A stretch of 15,963 nt of DNA from Candidatus Cloacimonadota bacterium (GTDB lineage Bacteria > Muiribacteriota > UBA6191 > JACPRK01): contig JAJFLN010000715.1 in NCBI GenBank assembly GCA_021772705.1, positions 1 to 15,963 on the forward strand. Reading direction: 5' to 3'. Shown one piece after another: positions 8,048-15,897 of this stretch; position 1 is the first letter of the stretch; each line of letters starts with the position of its first letter. The notes under the pieces were generated by a model. It searched no databases and was not told the DNA's origin. It saw nothing but the letters and a program-made list of their open reading frames with translations. A program made the translations under genes and the position numbers.

Positions 8048-8770
8048 ATGCTCATCTCTCTCCGAAACCTCTCCCTCACCTATTCCGCCGAGGTCCAGGT
8101 CGATGCCCTGCAGGCAGTCGACCTCGACATCGACCGGGGCGAGATGCTTGCCCTGGTGGGAGCCTCCGGCTCGGGCAAGTCGACCCTCCTGTCACTTCTG
8201 GGTCTGCTCAAGCAACCAACTGGTGGCGAGTACTACTTCGATGGCCAGGACACCCGAACCCTGTCCGAGGATGAGACTTGCCGGCTCCGGAACCGGAGCA
8301 TCGGGTTCATCTTTCAGCATCATCTGCTGTTGCCGGAGCTGACTGCCCTCGAAAACGTTGCCATCGCCCAGGTCCTGAGCGGCAAGGACAGCTGGGGCAA
8401 TGCTCTGAAGAAGGCCGCCAAGCTGCTCGATGCTCTGGAGATGTCCCATCGGGTCAATCATCATGCCCGGCAGATGTCCGGTGGAGAACAGCAGAGAGTC
8501 GCCATCGCCCGGGCCTTGATCAACAATCCGGCAGTGATCCTCGCCGATGAGCCCACAGGGAACCTGGACTCCGAGAACAGTCGCCGTTTGCTGGCGATCT
8601 TCCGCTCCCTGTTCGGGAAGGGGGATTACACCCTCATCGTGGCGACCCACAGCCCCGCCGTGGCCCGGATCTGCCCGAGGAAGCTCGTGATCCGTGACGG
8701 CGTGGTGACGACGGAAGAGAAGTCCGAGGAGAGCGAGCCCGTTCCCCTGGCACGAGCCGTGGGCGCCTGA
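8048..8770 (+). CDS. ABC transporter ATP-binding protein, LolD/MacB class
   Basis: ATPase subunit of the family that drives FtsX-like permeases (lipoprotein release, MacB-type export, FtsE-like roles); 240 residues. Walker A is GASGSGKST at 38-46, the Q-loop Gln is at 90, the signature is MSGGEQQR at 143-150, Walker B is VILADEPT at 163-170 with catalytic Glu168, and the switch histidine is at 201. GNLDSENSRR after Walker B is typical of the class. No FtsX-like or LolC/E permease lies beside it: nnr is upstream, and downstream is only the remnant of a gene on the other strand. No strong ribosome site is seen before the ATG. The partner may be elsewhere or have been lost. The exact substrate cannot be told, so no symbol is given. 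Confidence 0.92.
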   Translation: MLISLRNLSLTYSAEVQVDALQAVDLDIDRGEMLALVGASGSGKSTLLSLLGLLKQPTGGEYYFDGQDTRTLSEDETCRLRNRSIGFIFQHHLLLPELTALENVAIAQVLSGKDSWGNALKKAAKLLDALEMSHRVNHHARQMSGGEQQRVAIARALINNPAVILADEPTGNLDSENSRRLLAIFRSLFGKGDYTLIVATHSPAVARICPRKLVIRDGVVTTEEKSEESEPVPLARAVGA

Positions 8771-9054
8771 CCCGAGTCGCCTGGCGACCGTTCGACCATC
8801 CACTCCGGAGCATTGAACCCCTCGCTGTTGGCCCGGACCATCGCCCGGCCCTCTTTGGTCCAAAGGCTCTCCACACCCGGCCGTCCGATCCAGCCGACCT
8901 CCGGATCCCGGAGGTAGAAGCTCGGGAACTGGAACCCGCAGATTCGGAGTCCCGCCTCGAACACGAGCAGGACCAGACCCCAGGTGACGACGACGAAGAG
9001 CGGGACGAGGGAACGCCTTCGGTGTAGCGTGTCGGATTTCGTGTCGTTTCTCAC
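8771..9054 (-). pseudogene. 5' remnant of an SGNH/GDSL-hydrolase-like gene
   Basis: A minus-strand frame starting at GTG 9054 reads as the beginning of a membrane-anchored SGNH/GDSL hydrolase. It has a basic start, a hydrophobic anchor at about 15-36 (LVPLFVVVTWGLVLLVFEAG), then GLRICGFQFPSFYLRDPEVG and GRPGVESLWTKEGRAMVRAN with NSEGF. From memory this resembles the segment that precedes the catalytic domain in such proteins. After about residue 82 the resemblance stops. The frame runs on antisense into the end of the ABC gene to 8626 with no GDS block or catalytic residues. The ABC gene is intact, so I read this as a gene whose body was lost. Family assignment is from pattern memory. Confidence 0.55.
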
Positions 9055-9424
9055 GGTTCGAATGGGTGTCTAGCTCCGCAGTGTTGGTTCACCGAGAGAT
9101 ACGCGAGCGACGGAGAGATGTCCGCCCCGGCCGAGAAGTCGTGCCCGGGAGGGGTGGCCATTGCCCCCGGCACTCCCAGCGGACTTTGCGATCACGCTTC
9201 TGTCGCAAGGCGCTTGCCAGTCGAATCTCGGTGTGCCGGACGAGTATATCAGCCCGTTTCGACCGAACCTTCGACATTCCGCGAGTGCCTCACTATCCTT
9301 CGCTAGCTCGGACGTCGCACAGCGTGTCAGCTGCTCTCGGGATGGTAGAGTCTGCCGAGTGGCGGCAGTGACCCCCAATTTGTTTCCGCCCGGAAACTGA
9401 TTCCCGAGTGAACGACCGGTTCCC

Positions 9425-9571
9425 ATGGATCTGAACCGGTGGATGTTCACGCAAGCCTGGATCGGGTTCGCATCGTCGGTGGTGGCCTTATATGCATGCA
9501 CGGATGGCATTGGAATGGCGTTCGCCACCGGCGAAAAGCCGCTCTGGGCCCTCTGTTTCGGCATGAGATAG
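9425..9571 (+). CDS. Possible small membrane protein ORF, 48 residues
   Basis: ATG at 9425 to TAG at 9571. The peptide has one hydrophobic stretch at about 12-34 (WIGFASSVVALYACTDGIGM) flanked by charged ends, which could span a membrane. There is no recognisable ribosome site, and no family is recognised. It may well be a chance frame. Confidence 0.2.
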   Translation: MDLNRWMFTQAWIGFASSVVALYACTDGIGMAFATGEKPLWALCFGMR

Positions 9572-9617
9572 TGCGGGTAAGATGGCCATGTTGAGAACCG
9601 GCTCTACTGGCTGGCGT

Positions 9618-9649
9618 CAATTATTTTTCGCGGTGTCGAAGTGTAATTG
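9618..9649. repeat. AT-rich inverted repeat (hairpin) downstream of the cysteine-rich gene
   Basis: Arms CAATTATTTTTCG and CGAAGTGTAATTG enclose loop CGGTGT. Twelve of 13 positions pair, two of them as G-T. It lies 50 bases past the stop of the minus-strand gene. Neither strand has a T-run directly after it, so it is not a standard terminator, though it could block exonucleases or end transcription weakly. Confidence 0.4.
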
Positions 9650-9698
9650 TCGCCGCCCACTCTACGAAAGGTGCACTCAAGTGTGGCCACTCCCCAGT

Positions 9699-10286
9699 TT
9701 ACTTGACCGCGGTAGCAGTGGGGTGGGCCGCACATGAAGCAGCCCGAGAGTTTGGCTGGCAACAGGAATTCAAAGGTTTGGCTGCGGCGCGAAAGCCGGC
9801 CTTCTCCTTGGGTTCAGCGAAGTCACCGTCACATCTGCTGCAGGCACAGTCCCGGCATGAGCAACCCGTGTCGGCGCGGCAGGTACAGTCCTTACCGCTG
9901 CCCGTCGAAACACACGGGCAGTTTCGAGCCTCAGATCGGGAAGGAGAGCCGAGGACAACATGACCACCAATCAGGCCCGAACCGATGGAAGGCAGACCAG
10001 CCTTCTCCATTCTGGGTTTGGCGAAATCACCGTCACATCTGCTGCAGGCACAGTCCCGGCATGAGCAACCCGTGTCGGCGCGGCAGGTACAGTCCTTACC
10101 GCTGCCCGTTGAAACACACGGGCAGTTTCGAGCCTCAGACCGGGCAGGTGAGCCGGGGACGACATGACCTCCAGTCAGGCCCGGGCCAACGGAAGGCAGG
10201 CCAGAGGCGGACTCGTCGCCCCAGGACAAACCTACGAGCAAGCTGACTGAAATGAACCCTATGCAGATATTTCGAAAGATGACCAT
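9699..10286 (-). CDS. Exported cysteine-rich protein with two metallothionein-like CxC repeats
   Basis: A 195-residue protein, function unknown. ATG 10286 is chosen because a signal-peptide-like N-terminus follows (MVIFRNICIGFISVSLLVGL, then SWGDES) and AAGGCAGG lies just upstream; the longer frame from 10385 would bury it. The rest is two units, residues 29-96 and 97-163. Each has GLPS, GGHVV, GSP and SEARNCPC, then a cysteine block with nine Cys, mostly as CxC (CPC, CTC, CSC, CAC). The tail adds Cys175, Cys176 and Cys185. Dense CxC motifs with few aromatics recall metallothioneins, so binding of thiophilic metals such as Zn, Cu or Cd is likely but inferred; oxidised disulfides are the alternative. 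It lies 73 bases after the large membrane protein and is probably co-transcribed with it. Confidence 0.72.
   Translation of the reverse strand: MVIFRNICIGFISVSLLVGLSWGDESASGLPSVGPGLTGGHVVPGSPARSEARNCPCVSTGSGKDCTCRADTGCSCRDCACSRCDGDFAKPRMEKAGLPSIGSGLIGGHVVLGSPSRSEARNCPCVSTGSGKDCTCRADTGCSCRDCACSRCDGDFAEPKEKAGFRAAAKPLNSCCQPNSRAASCAAHPTATAVK
9798..10202 (-). repeat. Tandem repeat of about 204 bases inside the cysteine-rich gene
   Basis: Copy A (9999-10202) and copy B (9798-9998) encode the two protein units. B lacks one codon. The stretch coding the CxC block is nearly identical: 9823-9935 and 10027-10139 differ at one base in 113, a synonymous change in a serine codon. The linker parts differ at roughly ten positions in 60. 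Confidence 0.9.
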
Positions 10287-10359
10287 TGGAGCCTGCCTTT
10301 CAAGCCAAACAGTTAGTTCATGTCGCGATCTCGATGCACCAAGAATCGAAGTCCTTACC

Positions 10360-13300
10360 TTAATAGGTCGATGAGAGCCGAACAATCAGTTCCACTATAG
10401 GCCAGATGCCAAGACTACCAGCGGTCAACAAGGATGAGCTAAAGAGTGGATGGTTGGTCAGGCTGGCGAAGGCCCCCCTCTCGAGACTCCGGCTCTCCTC
10501 GGCGATCAACTGCAAGCTCTCGAACAATCGACGGTTGTCCCGAAAGCGAGCTCGTGTCATTGCCCTCTGCAGTTCTCGGAGATTCCTATCGCGCATTTCA
10601 CTTCCAATACGGTTCAGTGTCACAAAACAATGAAGAGTGAATGCGATGAGCATCACTGGGGCCAGCCGAAGAGCCAACGGCCAGTGTTCGTGATTTGCGC
10701 CGAGGTAGGGGCTGCGAATGACCAACCACAGTGCCGTCGAGATCATGGGGTAGTAGACCAGCTTGGCAAGTTTGTCCGAGAGCTCCTCAATCACCCTGAG
10801 GTCCAGGTACTCGGAGAAGAATCTGTCTGACTCTGCCAGCCCGCTGTCCCTTCGAATCCAACGATCGATTACCTCTGTCTCCCATACAGTAGCCGTCTCC
10901 GAGAGTCTCAGGGCGAACCTGGACAAGACGACAGTGGCGTCGTACACGAGAAAGGTTAGGAAGACTGTCAGCGCTCCACTGCCGATTACGATGGCCGAGT
11001 AGCACGCCCACCAGAACTGGCCGGCTCTGCCAGAAAACTGCGGCCAGCCAAACCACCGGAAAGCAACCAGAAGTCCGAGGAAAAAGAAGAGCGAGTGGAC
11101 GACGGAGTAGCCGAAAAGCCGCAGGGAGCCATTCTCTTGACAATATCGCATCCAGGTTACTCTGAACGCTTCGTCATTCTCTCCAGGTGGTCTGGATAGT
11201 GGGCCGGAATCGAAGTATTCTTCTCGCTGCTGGAACTTCTGAGGGGTCGAGGACAGTACCGAAAAGACGCGATAGATAAACCAGAGGTTCAGGAAGAATA
11301 TTGCCAGCCGTGCCGCCATCAGCTCCCATTGACCAACACCTTGAAATAGTGCATTAGACTGGGAGCCAGACTGGTCGTAGCTTATACTTGCTCCATAGCA
11401 GTAAAAGAACATGAGTCCGCACGCTCCGCCGCAAAGGATGATGCTCGACTTTTGTACCCATGTGTTCGTTCCGTTGAGGTCGGGAGGTTTGAATTCGATC
11501 TCACTCAGGGCGGCAAGATAGAACCACAGGGGAATGGCCGCCAAGAGTGCTGTCCATGGCCCGAGCCGCAGGGAAACGAGGCTTCCTAGGGTCAGTACCA
11601 TGACGGCAAGAAAGGACCGGCTTCGTCCAAGTCGCGAAGTTCCCGAACGGGAAGCCAGTAACCACCAGGACAGTGCCGCGATCATGACCACGGACACGAG
11701 CGCCATCGGCGATCGGCCCGTGGTTGGGAATCCTTCGACTATCAGCCAGGTGAGAACGTACAGAAGATAGATCAACAGGAGCTTCCCGAGAAATGTACCC
11801 GGGACCCAGGATCTCAAGTCTAGGCTAAAGTGTTTGCCCCTCGTCTGGCTGGGCAGTCTGAGTAGATGAAGCACCCTGGCCAGTAGTGCGATGAGGCTGA
11901 ACATCACCGCGATGCTGGCGAGAAGCACCCCTTGGAGCTGCGGTACCTGTATCGTCTGCTTATCAATGTTGACGAGAATTGACACTACGGTCACGAAGAG
12001 CCATCCAGCGCTTGCGTAGGCTACCAGGCGGGCGTGCCTTCTTCCACGTGCTCGAGGAGAACAAATAATCAGAAGAAGTCCAAGAGCACTCAGTGCGGAC
12101 CAGGTCATGCCCAGCGTCCGGGCTCTCTCTTCGATCTGAGCCCTCCCGTTGCAATCGGTGCCTTGCGTTGCACTCGATTGCGTCGGCAGTTTCCAGGCCG
12201 CTGTGGCCGCAGCCGCATCTTTCGATCGGATTGGGAATATCTCCCACAGAAAGCAGAGAGTTACTGCCGTGACGGCGACAACTGCCGTCAGTCCAGCGAG
12301 TGTCCTCATGAGCGTTCTATGGGCAGATCCATCGACCGTGTCTGGACGGGCCGGTTCAGGGAGTACTAGCCCTCCGAGGATGGCCGCCACCACCAACAAG
12401 AGTGTGGTAGTGGACAATGCCAGCAACGCGAAGGTGGGGTAGTTCTGCAGCTCCTCTTGCGCCCTGTCCGACGGTCGTTCGTCGTCAACCATGCTCCAGG
12501 TCTTCTCCGCGTCCGTCGTCATCAGAACCGGTCCTCGATTTCCGATTTCGTAGACGAGAGGTTTGGGGAACAGAGGTGACATTGATGAGGTCAATGTCGA
12601 GCGACCGGTGGACAGCTCCCAGAGCAGCCCAGGCCTCTCACGCTTATTAGGATGTTCCCGATTGGCTGTCAGAGGTAGCGATGAGCGAAGAGCATAGAAC
12701 AGGGCCGTCTGATAGGAGTCTCGAAATGGCGGTGCATGTTGGTAAGACCATTTCAGTCGCAGTCCAAAGCCTGATATGACGACCAGATTGCGTGTCACAT
12801 CTTGATACCTGGGCCCGAAAAGGCGAGCATCGAGGTCCGTGGTGAGAAAGAGTGCTCCCGGCAGAACAGGCCTAATCGCCTGCAGTATCAGAAGCTTGTC
12901 GTGTGCATCCGAACCAAACACCATCGCCGATCGGATGCCAATGCCATTGCGACCCCTGACGAGGCCGTCCTTCCTGCCCAAGTTCGTGGCGAGCCGCCTG
13001 AGGTAGTCGTACTGAACGAAGCCTTCAGCCTCTTCCGGGAACCGCGAGGGCATGGACGGAATCGAAAGGTTGCTCTCTCCAGTCGCCTCAAGTCGGCCCG
13101 ACAAGTACTCGCGCCGTGATCGTGAAGTACGACCATCTATGCCCCGGAGATAGTGAAACACGGGAATGTAGCGCAGCCCACGAGAGTCCTGATGCGTGGA
13201 GGGGAAGTAGCCATTCAATGCTTCGAGTTTCAATACCGCTTCAGGAACCCGAACTTGTTTCAGACCTTCCTCTAGCGTTGCTTTGAAGCCCCGACCGTAA

Positions 13301-14772
13301 ACGGAATCCAGTTCTGTAATCCCCACCAAATCAAAGGCATTCACCAGTTCGTCCTTCGGGCGAATTCTACGGCGCTCCAGCTCCTGCAGGGCTGTTTTCA
13401 TTAGCTCACTGTCGGGAGCGTTCATTCGGTGGATGTCGAGTGACTCGGTGTCACTGAAATGTAATCTGAGGGTCGACTTGTCTTCAGTGCGAGAAATCTG
13501 TCCGGCAGAGCCTTTGTTGGTATCAAGGCACAGTGGTTTGAGGTCGAATAACTGGTCCATGTCCTGGGTGGCTCGGCTGCATGCGAATCGAGTATCTTGA
13601 AGCGCCACCTGCAGGAGCTTGCAGGGGGCTTCATGTGCCTCGAAGCCGCTCAACAGACTCTTGAGAGCCGTTGAGGTTGCTGGGCCTTGAATCAACCATC
13701 GAACGGGATGTAGTCCGGGTACTTCCCGCTTAGCTGCGGTGTCATGTGAGCAGGTGGTCGAAAGGAATCTCTTGAGCAGAGAGATTCGAAGTAGATGTAG
13801 TCCGGGTACTTTCTGCTCAGCTGCGGTCTGCTCAGCTGCGGTGTCATGCGAGCAGGTGGTCGAAAGGATTCTCTTGAGCAGAGAGAAGCGAAGTAGAGGA
13901 CGGTCCATGAACAGGTCCTCATTGAGCCAGAGGACCAGCACAGCCGGGGGTGCGTGGGCGTCAGTTCTTGATGCGATAGACGCTGTGTTGGACTGCGGTT
14001 CGTACCACTCAAAGGGAAGGACCAGATTCAGGCGCGCTGCAGGGAGAGAACCGGCAACCACCTGGGTGGGTGGGGTCGCTGTTCTTGCCGCTGGCAATCC
14101 CGAGTTCGTGGCGGCCGTTTTCGTGGTTGGCTGCTCCTGCGGCCGTGTTCGCGAAGGGGCAACCGCTGCGCTGGTCCAGCGTGAGATGTCGCACTGAGTT
14201 GTGGTCCCTGACTCCGCGGTGGCATGGCACAAGTTGGGCTCGAGCTGCTCCTTTCCTGGCCAAGGGATTCTTATGACTCCAATATGCTCCTGGTTAACGG
14301 GAAAGTAGCTGCTTTCAGCGAGGGCCGCCACGGTTGCCACACGCAGTCGGTGTCGAACCTCAGCTTCCTCGGAATAGGGGCCTCCTGGAACCATTACGGG
14401 GAGGACGAGAACCCCGGTTGTCCCAGAGCAGCGTGCCTTGGAAACCTGGCGAAGCATATCACCGAGTGTCGTAAACGGTCCTGGCGTCCCGCGCTCTTGG
14501 CTCGGGACGTCACTCCCTTCCTGCTCGCGAATAGCGAGCGCCGCAGCCTCCAGCGGATCCTGCCAGAGCCGGGCATCCACGGCCTGGCCTCCGAGAGATA
14601 GCTTCTCAGGAATGTCCGCAGGCCCCGGGCGGGAACTCTCGAGGGGCTTGACGTAGTAGGCGTAGCCTCCGATGGCCATCCCAAAGATGGCCGCCATAGC
14701 CCAGATGCTGGGCTGGAACCGCTGATCGGTTCTAGCGGGCACGAATCGTCCCTCGTCGCCCGGTGAGTTCAC
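10360..14772 (-). CDS. Very large polytopic membrane protein with extended soluble N-terminal region, function unknown
   Basis: 1470 residues; no family can be named with certainty. One membrane segment at about 22-42 is followed by a soluble region to about 775, probably periplasmic. About 16 further hydrophobic segments run from 779-803 to 1441-1466. In the soluble part, residues 610-690 (GIRSAMVFGSDAHDKLLILQ, LFLTTDLDAR, TRNLVVISGFG, FRDSYQTALFYAL) read like a lobe of a type I periplasmic-binding fold, which would suggest ligand sensing (inference). Residues 200-240 are a low-complexity Pro/Thr/Ala linker. Residues 292-355 hold a fresh tandem duplication. The C-terminal half has charged loops at 1180-1215 and 1295-1335, perhaps cytosolic contacts for the phospholipase. 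Start is GTG 14772, overlapping the patatin stop as GTGA with AAGGAGGT upstream, so the pair is translationally coupled. Confidence 0.85.
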   Translation of the reverse strand: MNSPGDEGRFVPARTDQRFQPSIWAMAAIFGMAIGGYAYYVKPLESSRPGPADIPEKLSLGGQAVDARLWQDPLEAAALAIREQEGSDVPSQERGTPGPFTTLGDMLRQVSKARCSGTTGVLVLPVMVPGGPYSEEAEVRHRLRVATVAALAESSYFPVNQEHIGVIRIPWPGKEQLEPNLCHATAESGTTTQCDISRWTSAAVAPSRTRPQEQPTTKTAATNSGLPAARTATPPTQVVAGSLPAARLNLVLPFEWYEPQSNTASIASRTDAHAPPAVLVLWLNEDLFMDRPLLRFSLLKRILSTTCSHDTAAEQTAAEQKVPGLHLLRISLLKRFLSTTCSHDTAAKREVPGLHPVRWLIQGPATSTALKSLLSGFEAHEAPCKLLQVALQDTRFACSRATQDMDQLFDLKPLCLDTNKGSAGQISRTEDKSTLRLHFSDTESLDIHRMNAPDSELMKTALQELERRRIRPKDELVNAFDLVGITELDSVYGRGFKATLEEGLKQVRVPEAVLKLEALNGYFPSTHQDSRGLRYIPVFHYLRGIDGRTSRSRREYLSGRLEATGESNLSIPSMPSRFPEEAEGFVQYDYLRRLATNLGRKDGLVRGRNGIGIRSAMVFGSDAHDKLLILQAIRPVLPGALFLTTDLDARLFGPRYQDVTRNLVVISGFGLRLKWSYQHAPPFRDSYQTALFYALRSSLPLTANREHPNKRERPGLLWELSTGRSTLTSSMSPLFPKPLVYEIGNRGPVLMTTDAEKTWSMVDDERPSDRAQEELQNYPTFALLALSTTTLLLVVAAILGGLVLPEPARPDTVDGSAHRTLMRTLAGLTAVVAVTAVTLCFLWEIFPIRSKDAAAATAAWKLPTQSSATQGTDCNGRAQIEERARTLGMTWSALSALGLLLIICSPRARGRRHARLVAYASAGWLFVTVVSILVNIDKQTIQVPQLQGVLLASIAVMFSLIALLARVLHLLRLPSQTRGKHFSLDLRSWVPGTFLGKLLLIYLLYVLTWLIVEGFPTTGRSPMALVSVVMIAALSWWLLASRSGTSRLGRSRSFLAVMVLTLGSLVSLRLGPWTALLAAIPLWFYLAALSEIEFKPPDLNGTNTWVQKSSIILCGGACGLMFFYCYGASISYDQSGSQSNALFQGVGQWELMAARLAIFFLNLWFIYRVFSVLSSTPQKFQQREEYFDSGPLSRPPGENDEAFRVTWMRYCQENGSLRLFGYSVVHSLFFFLGLLVAFRWFGWPQFSGRAGQFWWACYSAIVIGSGALTVFLTFLVYDATVVLSRFALRLSETATVWETEVIDRWIRRDSGLAESDRFFSEYLDLRVIEELSDKLAKLVYYPMISTALWLVIRSPYLGANHEHWPLALRLAPVMLIAFTLHCFVTLNRIGSEMRDRNLRELQRAMTRARFRDNRRLFESLQLIAEESRSLERGAFASLTNHPLFSSSLLTAGSLGIWPIVELIVRLSSTY
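13707..13895 (-). repeat. 87-base in-frame tandem duplication with a nested 15-base duplication
   Basis: Copy one is 13707-13793 (87 bases) and copy two is 13794-13895 (102 bases). The extra 15 bases in copy two come from a second duplication of CTGCTCAGCTGCGGT. In protein this gives LLRFSLLKRILSTTCSHDTA and LLRISLLKRFLSTTCSHDTA in succession, each ending VPGLH, and one extra TAAEQ. Everything stays in frame within the large membrane protein. Confidence 0.9.
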
Positions 14773-15884
14773 AGACCACGGCGGACCTCCTTGTACGCCT
14801 CCCAGTCGAAGTCTCTCAGAAAGTCTGCAGCCGCATCAACACCTCTACGGAAGAGATCGACCTTGCCATCCGTGTCGATCCCGAAGTCGAGCCAGTAGTG
14901 ATCGCCGGTCTGAATGAAAGTGACCAGCTTCTTGTAGTCCGGGTGACCATGGAGGAACTCGTAGTCCGCGCAGTGACGAGCGGAGTCAAACACCGCTCCG
15001 GCCAGGCCCAACATGGTGTTGACGCGCCTGGGCTTCGTTCTATCGACGCCGAGTTTAACTCCCAATGTCGGCGCCCTCGGCACTCCCTGGCCGTGGAACA
15101 GGTTGATGGGGAAATTCGACATGATGCCGCCATCAATGAACAGCACTTCCGTAGGCAGTTCGCCTGAATATCCCGCTTGCGTACTCCAACGTGCCCGGGG
15201 TCCCGGTCCCTGAGGAATGCCGGAGACCCGGTAGGGAACGAAGAACCCAGGAATAGACATGGAGGCCCTCACGAGCTCTGCGGGATTCATGCCCTGCCAG
15301 TCGCTCCAGTAGAGCTCAGCCATCCTGGGGAACACGACCTTCGACTCCGTTGTGATGTCGGCTGCCACGATGCCGATACTGGCACGGGTTTCGACAGACT
15401 GCAGTGGCTTCCCTGTACCCCGATCAATCAAGGGTGGCGTGACCATTTGGGCCTGAAGCTGCTCGACGGTCTCCACGCCACGGCGACGCAAGACCTCGGC
15501 GAGCCAATCAGTGAAGAAGTTGCCTGGATTGAGGCCGAGATCGTCGGTCAAATTGTCCATGACCTGTCCCGCCTTGAAGGCCAGATGAGCCTTGGCTGCC
15601 CCATTTCGAAGGGGCTGAAAGATGCTGGCTAGCATCCCTTTCTCGTCATCGCCATCGTCCAGAACATAGTCCACCGTCGCTCGGACGAAGTCCTGTGCGT
15701 CGTCGTCCCCGTCCACAAATCGGAACATGTTCACGTCCGCCAGTGCTTGAAGAACCTCGAGGCTCTTGGCTTCTTGAGGTGGCCCCAACCCGGCAAGCAG
15801 AAGCGCATTGATCGCGCCAGCGGAGGTGCCACCAATGTCCCTGAAGAGCTGACGCATGACCTTGGCGAATCCTGTTGCAGTCAT
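14769..15884 (-). CDS. Patatin-like phospholipase (acyl hydrolase)
   Basis: Predicted cytosolic lipid acyl hydrolase with a Ser-Asp dyad. From ATG 15884 it has 371 residues. The nucleophile elbow GTSAG is at 19-23 (Ser21), the dyad Asp251 lies in FIDGGIMSNFP, and ASMSIPGFFVPYR at 208-219 is a usual patatin segment. The start is chosen because GGAGG lies eight bases upstream (15897-15893); the frame stays open upstream through ATG 15920 to the window edge. The oddity is the missing glycine-rich oxyanion motif (GGGxRG type): in frame, that place reads CSEAKS and would precede the chosen start, while another frame reads FGGK. Either the N-terminus is divergent or there is a frameshift at the AAAA run. 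First visible gene of the unit; its stop overlaps the start of the membrane protein. Confidence 0.82.
   Translation of the reverse strand: MTATGFAKVMRQLFRDIGGTSAGAINALLLAGLGPPQEAKSLEVLQALADVNMFRFVDGDDDAQDFVRATVDYVLDDGDDEKGMLASIFQPLRNGAAKAHLAFKAGQVMDNLTDDLGLNPGNFFTDWLAEVLRRRGVETVEQLQAQMVTPPLIDRGTGKPLQSVETRASIGIVAADITTESKVVFPRMAELYWSDWQGMNPAELVRASMSIPGFFVPYRVSGIPQGPGPRARWSTQAGYSGELPTEVLFIDGGIMSNFPINLFHGQGVPRAPTLGVKLGVDRTKPRRVNTMLGLAGAVFDSARHCADYEFLHGHPDYKKLVTFIQTGDHYWLDFGIDTDGKVDLFRRGVDAAADFLRDFDWEAYKEVRRGL
14785..14792 (-). promoter_or_regulatory. Ribosome binding site for the large membrane protein, inside the patatin gene
   Basis: AAGGAGGT within the last codons of the patatin gene lies 12 bases before the overlapping GTG (GTGA). 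The spacing is longer than usual, which is common when initiation is coupled to termination of the upstream gene. It supports GTG 14772 as the start. Confidence 0.6.
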
Positions 15885-15892
15885 GGATTTTG

Positions 15893-15897
15893 CCTCC
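15893..15897 (-). promoter_or_regulatory. Ribosome binding site deciding the patatin start
   Basis: GGAGG followed by CAAAATCC and ATG 15884. The in-frame ATG at 15920 has no such site. The same bases encode Gly-Gly in another frame, so this may instead be the remnant of a glycine-rich motif. Confidence 0.5.

Larger units (their letters stand above)
9055..9698. other. Intergenic stretch without a convincing gene
   Basis: About 640 bases between the hydrolase remnant and the cysteine-rich gene. Open frames exist on both strands but none resembles a family, and all overlap one another. It holds a weak 48-codon ORF and an AT-rich hairpin, listed separately. Composition is uneven, with GC-rich 9120-9190 and AT-rich 9610-9650, as expected of old rearranged sequence. 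Confidence 0.5.

Noticed and set aside
9798..10202. CRISPR-like array
   Set aside because: Only two units of about 204 bases, coding in frame, no short repeats with unique spacers.
9734..10246. Plus-strand repeated frame with CCRHSPGMSNPCRRG motifs
   Set aside because: It is the reverse strand of the tandem Cys-rich repeats; several frames stay open only because the repeat lacks stops. The minus frame has the signal peptide and regular CxC spacing.
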